16,443 nucleotides of DNA from CAZWKI01 sp964634645 (GTDB lineage: Bacteria > Patescibacteriota > Patescibacteriia > UBA1558 > S5-K13), in NCBI GenBank assembly GCA_964634645.1, contig CAZWKI010000026.1, positions 1 through 16,443 of the forward strand. The letters are read 5' to 3'. Below are positions 12,755 through 16,443 of the stretch, in pieces. Each line of letters begins with the position of its first letter. The first letter of the stretch is position 1. The translations under genes and the position numbers were made by a program. Below the pieces are notes generated by a model, which did no database searches, was not told the origin of the DNA, and was given only the letters and a program-made list of their open reading frames with translations.

Positions 12755-14554
12755 ATGTGCGGAATAATAGGATACATAGGCAAAAAAGAGGTTGTTTCGA
12801 TTTTGATCGGAGGGCTTAAGAGATTAGAATATCGCGGTTATGACAGTGCTGGAATTTGTGTTTTGTGCGATAGCGAACTTCAAACAATAAAGAAAAAAGG
12901 ACAAATCATAGAACTCGAAAATGAATTATTGGGAAAGAGAATAAAGGGCACAATGGGAATAGCGCACACAAGATGGGCAACACATGGAGAGCCAAATGAA
13001 AAAAATGCTCATCCTCATTTTGACTGTAAAAATAAGATTGCGATAATTCACAATGGCATAATTGAAAATCACGGAACACTCAAAAAATTATTAGAAAGTG
13101 AAGGACATAAAATTATATCAGACACTGATTCTGAAATAGTAGCACACCTAATAGAAAAATTTTATGATAACGATTTAGAAGATGCTGTTATAAAAGCACT
13201 CAAATATATTGAAGGCACATTTGGTCTAGCAGTTATTTGTGAAAGCGAAGAAAAAATAATTGCAGCGCGTCGTGGATCTCCACTTATACTTGGTGTTGGC
13301 GAAGAAGAAATGTTTGTTGCCTCAGACGTTTCAGCAATACTCGAATATACCAAAAGAGTAATTTATATGAAAGACAATGAAATAGTTGTGCTTTCAAAAG
13401 ATGGATATGAGGTGAAAAATTTAGAAGGAAATTTTGTAAATAGTGAAATACAAGAAATAAAATGGAATTTGGATGAAATAGAAAAAGGTGGATTTAAACA
13501 CTTCATGCTAAAAGAAATTTATGAACAGCCAAAATCTATTGAAAATACTCTCCGTGGAAGAATTCAAAATGGTGAAATAAGATTAAACAGTATAAATGTA
13601 AATCCGAGAAACATTAACAAAATAATTATTACGGCATGTGGAACAAGTTGGCATTCAGCACTCATAGGAAAATATTTGATTGAAAAAATATCAGGAATCT
13701 CAACTGAGGTTGATTATGCTTCTGAATTTAGATATCGTAATCCAATAATAAAAGACAATGACTTATTAATTGCAATATCTCAGTCAGGAGAAACAGCCGA
13801 TACACTTGCCGCAATAAGACAAGCCAAAAATTGTGATACGCTTGGAATTGTAAATGTGGTGGGGTCAACAATTTCCCGTGAAGTAAAATTTGGAATATAT
13901 CTTCATGCTGGACCAGAAATCGGAGTTGCAAGCACAAAGGCTTTTACATGCCAAGTTACAGCATTAATTCTTTTTGCGCTTCATTTAAGGCAAAAATTAG
14001 GCCTAAAACAAGACGGTGAACTTATAAAAGAATTGAGTTTAATTCCAGAAAAAATAGACAGTATTTTAGAAAAATCAGAAAAAATAAAAGAAATTTCAAA
14101 TAATTTCTCAACTGCAAAAAACTTTTTATATCTTGGAAGAGGAATCAATTTTCCAGTTGCTCTTGAAGGAGCACTCAAATTAAAAGAAATTTCATATATC
14201 CACGCAGAGGGTTATCCAGCAGCTGAGATGAAACATGGCCCAATAGCATTAATTGATGAAAATATGTTTGTTGTTTTTATTATTAATAAAAATGAAATTT
14301 TTGAAAAAGTAATAAGTAATATGCAGGAGGTGAAAGCACGTGGAGGAAATATTATTACTATTACTGATTGTGGCTACGATGAAATGATAAAAAAATTATC
14401 GAGTTTTATAATATCTGTGCCAAGTGTAAGAGAGGAGTTGTCTCCACTTATAAATGTGATTCCACTTCAGCTTATGAGTTACTTTGTGGCTGATTCAAAG
14501 GGCATTAATGTTGATAAGCCAAGAAATTTAGCAAAGTCAGTTACGGTGGAATAA
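12755..14554 (+). CDS. glmS: Glutamine--fructose-6-phosphate aminotransferase (isomerizing)
   Basis: GlmS makes glucosamine-6-phosphate from fructose-6-phosphate and glutamine, the first step to UDP-GlcNAc and peptidoglycan. The 599-residue protein is full length (E. coli 609). The class II glutaminase domain (1-240) begins MCGIIGYIGK with nucleophile Cys2 after Met removal, and keeps LEYRGYDSAG, HTRWATHG and IHNGIIENH. The isomerase half has two SIS domains: TACGTSWHSALIGK, SQSGETADT (342-350) and ASTKAFTCQV in the first, then LGRGINFPVALEGALKLKEI and EGYPAAEMKHGPIALI in the second, ending DKPRNLAKSVTVE with the catalytic lysine loop. No Shine-Dalgarno site and no glmS ribozyme are visible. 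The leader is the inverted-repeat element at 12612-12739. tRNA-Val begins seven bases after the stop. Confidence 0.98.
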   Translation: MCGIIGYIGKKEVVSILIGGLKRLEYRGYDSAGICVLCDSELQTIKKKGQIIELENELLGKRIKGTMGIAHTRWATHGEPNEKNAHPHFDCKNKIAIIHNGIIENHGTLKKLLESEGHKIISDTDSEIVAHLIEKFYDNDLEDAVIKALKYIEGTFGLAVICESEEKIIAARRGSPLILGVGEEEMFVASDVSAILEYTKRVIYMKDNEIVVLSKDGYEVKNLEGNFVNSEIQEIKWNLDEIEKGGFKHFMLKEIYEQPKSIENTLRGRIQNGEIRLNSINVNPRNINKIIITACGTSWHSALIGKYLIEKISGISTEVDYASEFRYRNPIIKDNDLLIAISQSGETADTLAAIRQAKNCDTLGIVNVVGSTISREVKFGIYLHAGPEIGVASTKAFTCQVTALILFALHLRQKLGLKQDGELIKELSLIPEKIDSILEKSEKIKEISNNFSTAKNFLYLGRGINFPVALEGALKLKEISYIHAEGYPAAEMKHGPIALIDENMFVVFIINKNEIFEKVISNMQEVKARGGNIITITDCGYDEMIKKLSSFIISVPSVREELSPLINVIPLQLMSYFVADSKGINVDKPRNLAKSVTVE

Positions 14555-14561
14555 ATTTTGG

Positions 14562-14637
14562 GGGTATGTAACTCAGTGGTTAGAGTGTCACGTTCACATC
14601 GTGAAAGTCAGAGGTTCAAATCCTCTCATACCCACCA
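14562..14637 (+). tRNA. tRNA-Val (anticodon CAC)
   Basis: The acceptor GGGTATG pairs with CATACCC, followed by discriminator A and encoded CCA. The anticodon stem TCACG/CGTGA encloses TTCACAT, giving CAC, which reads GUG. The T-arm is CAGAGG-TTCAAAT-CCTCT. It lies seven bases behind glmS, so it is probably cut from the glmS transcript. Confidence 0.95.
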
Positions 14638-14713
14638 ATTATTAATTTTAAAAATAAAATTACTTAAACAATAAAAGAATAATAAAACTACAAAATTTAA
14701 AATAATAAATAAA

Positions 14714-15673
14714 ATGAATAATTTTCAAAAAAGAATAAATTATCGGGGCGATCTTAAACCATTCTTACAACAAGTTTGTAAAGATTTTGATATAGGGGAA
14801 TATGATACTTATGAAATAGTTCCAATTGGTTATGAGGATTTTAATTTATTTATTACAACAAGTAAGGACAAATATTTTGTTAAAGTATTTGGTTCTTTTC
14901 GTGATAAAAATGAATGTAATAGATACGTTGGAATAATGGAAAGCGCTTTAAAAGCGGGTATATCACACCCTTCACTTTTTAAATCAAATCAAGGATATTT
15001 ATATGAATTATCAACAGATAGGCTTTGTGTAATGCAATGCATTGAGGGAGAAACTTTTTATGAACTTCAAGCTACTCCCACTATTGAAGAGAAGTGCTTT
15101 ATTATAAAACAAGCTGCATTAATAAATAAAATGGATATTAAACCATATTTGATATATGACCACTGGGCAATAATAAATTTTTTACAAGAATACAAAGAAA
15201 AAAATATTTATCTCGATAAAGAAGATAAAAAACTTGTTGCACCAATGGTTGATGTGTATAATTCCCTATCTATTAATGATTTACCGCATTGTTTCATCCA
15301 TGGAGACATTATTAAAACCAATGTAATGAGGAGTGTAAATAAAGATGTATATATTTTGGATTTTGCTGTTGCTAATTATTATCCTAGAATTCAAGAATTA
15401 GCGGTTATTCTTTGTGATTTATTTTTTGATCCCAAGAATCCCAAAGAGTTTCTCGAAAATTATGACTTAGTTCTAGATGAATATCAAAAGTATAATTCTC
15501 TTACAGACGACGAATTAAAAAAACTTCCTAATTATATAAAGTTAGCTCATACTATGCATATTTTATTAACAAGCTATGAAAAAATAGTAAATAATAATTC
15601 ATCTTCTGAAAATGAATACTTTTTAGAAATGGGTAAAATTGGTCTTAGATATCTTAATCAAATTTGGAAATAA
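14714..15673 (+). CDS. APH-fold small-molecule kinase (aminoglycoside/choline kinase-like)
   Basis: The 319-residue protein has the signatures of the APH (aminoglycoside phosphotransferase/choline kinase) fold. The ATP-binding lysine is in KYFVKVFG (Lys57), the hinge region is YELSTDRLCVMQCIEGETF, the catalytic loop is FIHGDIIKTNVM with Asp198 and Asn203, and the metal-binding Asp216 is in YILDFAVANYYPRIQELA. The first Nudix gene downstream starts four bases after its stop, so the two are co-transcribed. Substrates in this superfamily include aminoglycosides, homoserine, choline, methylthioribose and nucleosides, and nothing here chooses among them. Resistance to antibiotics should not be assumed. 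There is no Shine-Dalgarno site; the gap from tRNA-Val is AT-rich with no clear promoter. Confidence 0.82.
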   Translation: MNNFQKRINYRGDLKPFLQQVCKDFDIGEYDTYEIVPIGYEDFNLFITTSKDKYFVKVFGSFRDKNECNRYVGIMESALKAGISHPSLFKSNQGYLYELSTDRLCVMQCIEGETFYELQATPTIEEKCFIIKQAALINKMDIKPYLIYDHWAIINFLQEYKEKNIYLDKEDKKLVAPMVDVYNSLSINDLPHCFIHGDIIKTNVMRSVNKDVYILDFAVANYYPRIQELAVILCDLFFDPKNPKEFLENYDLVLDEYQKYNSLTDDELKKLPNYIKLAHTMHILLTSYEKIVNNNSSSENEYFLEMGKIGLRYLNQIWK

Positions 15674-15677
15674 AATA

Positions 15678-16196
15678 ATGGAAAACCTAGAAGCAAATTT
15701 TGAAAATAAAGAAATATTAAGAGATGTTACAATTGTTTTTTTAATTAAAAAAACAGAGGAAAAAATATTAGAAATTTGTTTGGCAATGAAAAAGCGTGGA
15801 TTTGGAGTAAATAGGTGGAATGGTCTTGGCGGTAAGGTGGAAGAGGGTGAAGAAATAACAAAAGCCGCAGAGAGAGAAGTAGAAGAAGAGATAGATGTAA
15901 CAATAAGACAGACCAACAAGGTTGCAGAATTGTCCTTTTATTTTCCCCATAATCCATCATGGAATCAAAAAGCTCACGTTTATATTACTGAAAATTGGAA
16001 TGGAGAGCCAAAAGAAACTGAAGAAATGAAACCAGAATGGTTTAAAACAGAAGAAATACCATTTGACCAAATGTGGCCCGCGGATAAATTTTGGATTCCA
16101 GAAGTATTATCTGGAAAATTAATAAAAGCTATTTTCATATTAGCAGAAGGCGATATTGTAAAAGAAAAAAATATAGAAATTGTTGAAAGTTTATAA
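15678..16196 (+). CDS. MTH1-like Nudix hydrolase (probable oxidised-purine dNTP diphosphatase)
   Basis: The 172-residue protein resembles human MTH1 (NUDT1) more than classical MutT. RWNGLGGKVEEGEEITKAAE leads the Nudix box (Gly52-Val74, continuing REVEEEIDV). The final Gly of the consensus is Asp73. MTH1-type features follow in order: KVAELSFYFPHN, VYITENWNGEPKETEEMKPE, WFKTEEIPFDQMWPADKFWI and a terminal GKLIKAIFIL. In MTH1 the equivalent W-x-x-D-x-x-W segment shapes the purine pocket, so cleavage of 8-oxo-dGTP or 2-OH-dATP is a fair prediction. An ATG at 15639 would extend the protein by 13 residues but overlaps the kinase gene, so the ATG at 15678 is chosen. It is the last complete gene before the foreign-looking right end. 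Confidence 0.85.
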   Translation: MENLEANFENKEILRDVTIVFLIKKTEEKILEICLAMKKRGFGVNRWNGLGGKVEEGEEITKAAEREVEEEIDVTIRQTNKVAELSFYFPHNPSWNQKAHVYITENWNGEPKETEEMKPEWFKTEEIPFDQMWPADKFWIPEVLSGKLIKAIFILAEGDIVKEKNIEIVESL

Positions 16197-16198
16197 TT

Positions 16199-16363
16199 AC
16201 TAAAAAAAATAAGCTGCCTAAAGGGATTGGATTAACTCTTAGGATTCCGGCCGAGATGAAATCTAATGAATTACTCCATTACTTTATTAATAAAAGTGAA
16301 ATAATCACTTTTAATGAGATTTTACCTTCTATGAATGAAATTTTTATTGAAACGGTACAATGA
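16199..16363 (+). pseudogene. 3' fragment of an ABC transporter ATPase (NatA-type C-terminal domain)
   Basis: The frame ending in TGA at 16361-16363 reads LPKGIGLTLRIPAEMKSNEL, then FNEILPSMNEIFIETVQ. This is the C-terminal accessory domain (DUF4162 type) of ABC ATPases that pair with NatB-like permeases, with the usual PSMNEIFI ending. Walker, signature and switch motifs are all missing, because the frame runs back into the end of the Nudix gene within a few codons. Sequence from about 16211 onward is visibly richer in G and C than before it. The style matches Bacteroidota. Only 50 or so residues of about 300 are present, so the gene is cut at about 16200, either by a real junction or by an assembly join. 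Confidence 0.6.
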
Positions 16364-16443
16364 TGAGCAAAACTTTATTAATCATTTCGCGCGAATACAT
16401 GACGAGAATCAAAAAGAGGTCTTTTATTCTCATGACCATCTTG
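16360..16443 (+). CDS. Start of an ABC-2 type permease (NatB-like), cut by the window edge
   Basis: The 28 visible codons read MSKTLLIISREYMTRIKKRS and then FILMTIL. A hydrophobic stretch, then I-x-REY-x-TR-x-KK-x-SF-I-x-MT, is the typical N-terminus of NatB-like ABC-2 permeases, where a cytosolic amphipathic helix leads into the first membrane span. The ATG at 16360 overlaps the ATPase stop by four bases (ATGA), which shows translational coupling; a second ATG follows at 16363. The complete complex would export a small ion or drug. The rest lies beyond the window. Confidence 0.65.
   Translation, partial: MMSKTLLIISREYMTRIKKRSFILMTIL

Noticed and set aside
14643..14662. TAATTTT/AAAATTA hairpin behind tRNA-Val as a terminator
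   Set aside because: The stem is only A-T pairs with no T-tract after it, and in such AT-rich sequence this is expected by chance.
14714..15673. Antibiotic-resistance gene (aminoglycoside phosphotransferase)
   Set aside because: Only the broad APH fold motifs are visible; no specific resistance subfamily is recognisable and no mobile element is next to it.
1..16443. CRISPR arrays, rRNA genes, complete insertion sequences or transposases
   Set aside because: No regularly spaced direct repeats, ribosomal RNA motifs or transposase-like proteins were seen on either strand.

Overview
The window is AT-rich (roughly 30% G+C by eye) and tightly packed. It has the look of a Candidate Phyla Radiation / Patescibacteria (Parcubacteria-like) genome: many small membrane proteins, ORFan-like genes, a stand-alone PEP synthase, sparse Shine-Dalgarno sequences, and tRNA genes with an encoded CCA that sit against protein genes. 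Stops are mostly TAA, and no conserved gene contains an in-frame TGA, so the standard bacterial code applies. The lineage is inferred from gene style and was not tested.

Layout. 1-384 is a patchwork of broken pieces: an internal class II ribonucleotide reductase fragment, an unrecognised piece on the minus strand, and the last 34 residues of a pyruvate kinase. 380-486 is a ~107 bp element with 16-bp terminal inverted repeats. 575-4002 holds PEP synthase and a membrane-anchored single-module AAA+ ATPase with a probable leaderless promoter. 4060-5006 holds two short membrane proteins sharing an N-terminal anchor, separated by a strong terminator. 5093-6551 is an island of three genes with perfect Shine-Dalgarno sites, closed by back-to-back convergent terminators. 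6611-6966 is tRNA-Ser(GGA) plus a small secreted or membrane protein. 7080-10037 encodes the most unusual protein here: two GHKL (Hsp90-type) ATPase-like modules in tandem, then an HExxH zincin-like motif. 10094-12333 is a probable operon of two tandem Nudix hydrolases, a 7-helix PQ-loop-like membrane protein and a short-chain dehydrogenase. 12386-14637 holds a two-helix membrane protein, a nested inverted-repeat element, glmS and tRNA-Val(CAC). 14714-16196 is an APH-fold kinase and an MTH1-like Nudix hydrolase.

16199-16443 carries the 3' end of an ABC transporter ATPase overlapping the start of its permease. This pair looks like Bacteroidota and does not match the rest. Both ends of the window therefore carry gene fragments. 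Either the ends are chimeric assembly joins or they are real recombination scars; the sequence alone cannot decide.

Functional themes: PEP synthase (pyruvate/PEP interconversion) and GlmS (glucosamine-6-phosphate for cell wall) are the clear metabolic genes. Three Nudix hydrolases suggest emphasis on cleaning or recycling nucleotides. The GHKL-GHKL-zincin protein and the D1-only AAA+ ATPase are the best candidates for undescribed protein-remodelling or proteolytic machinery.
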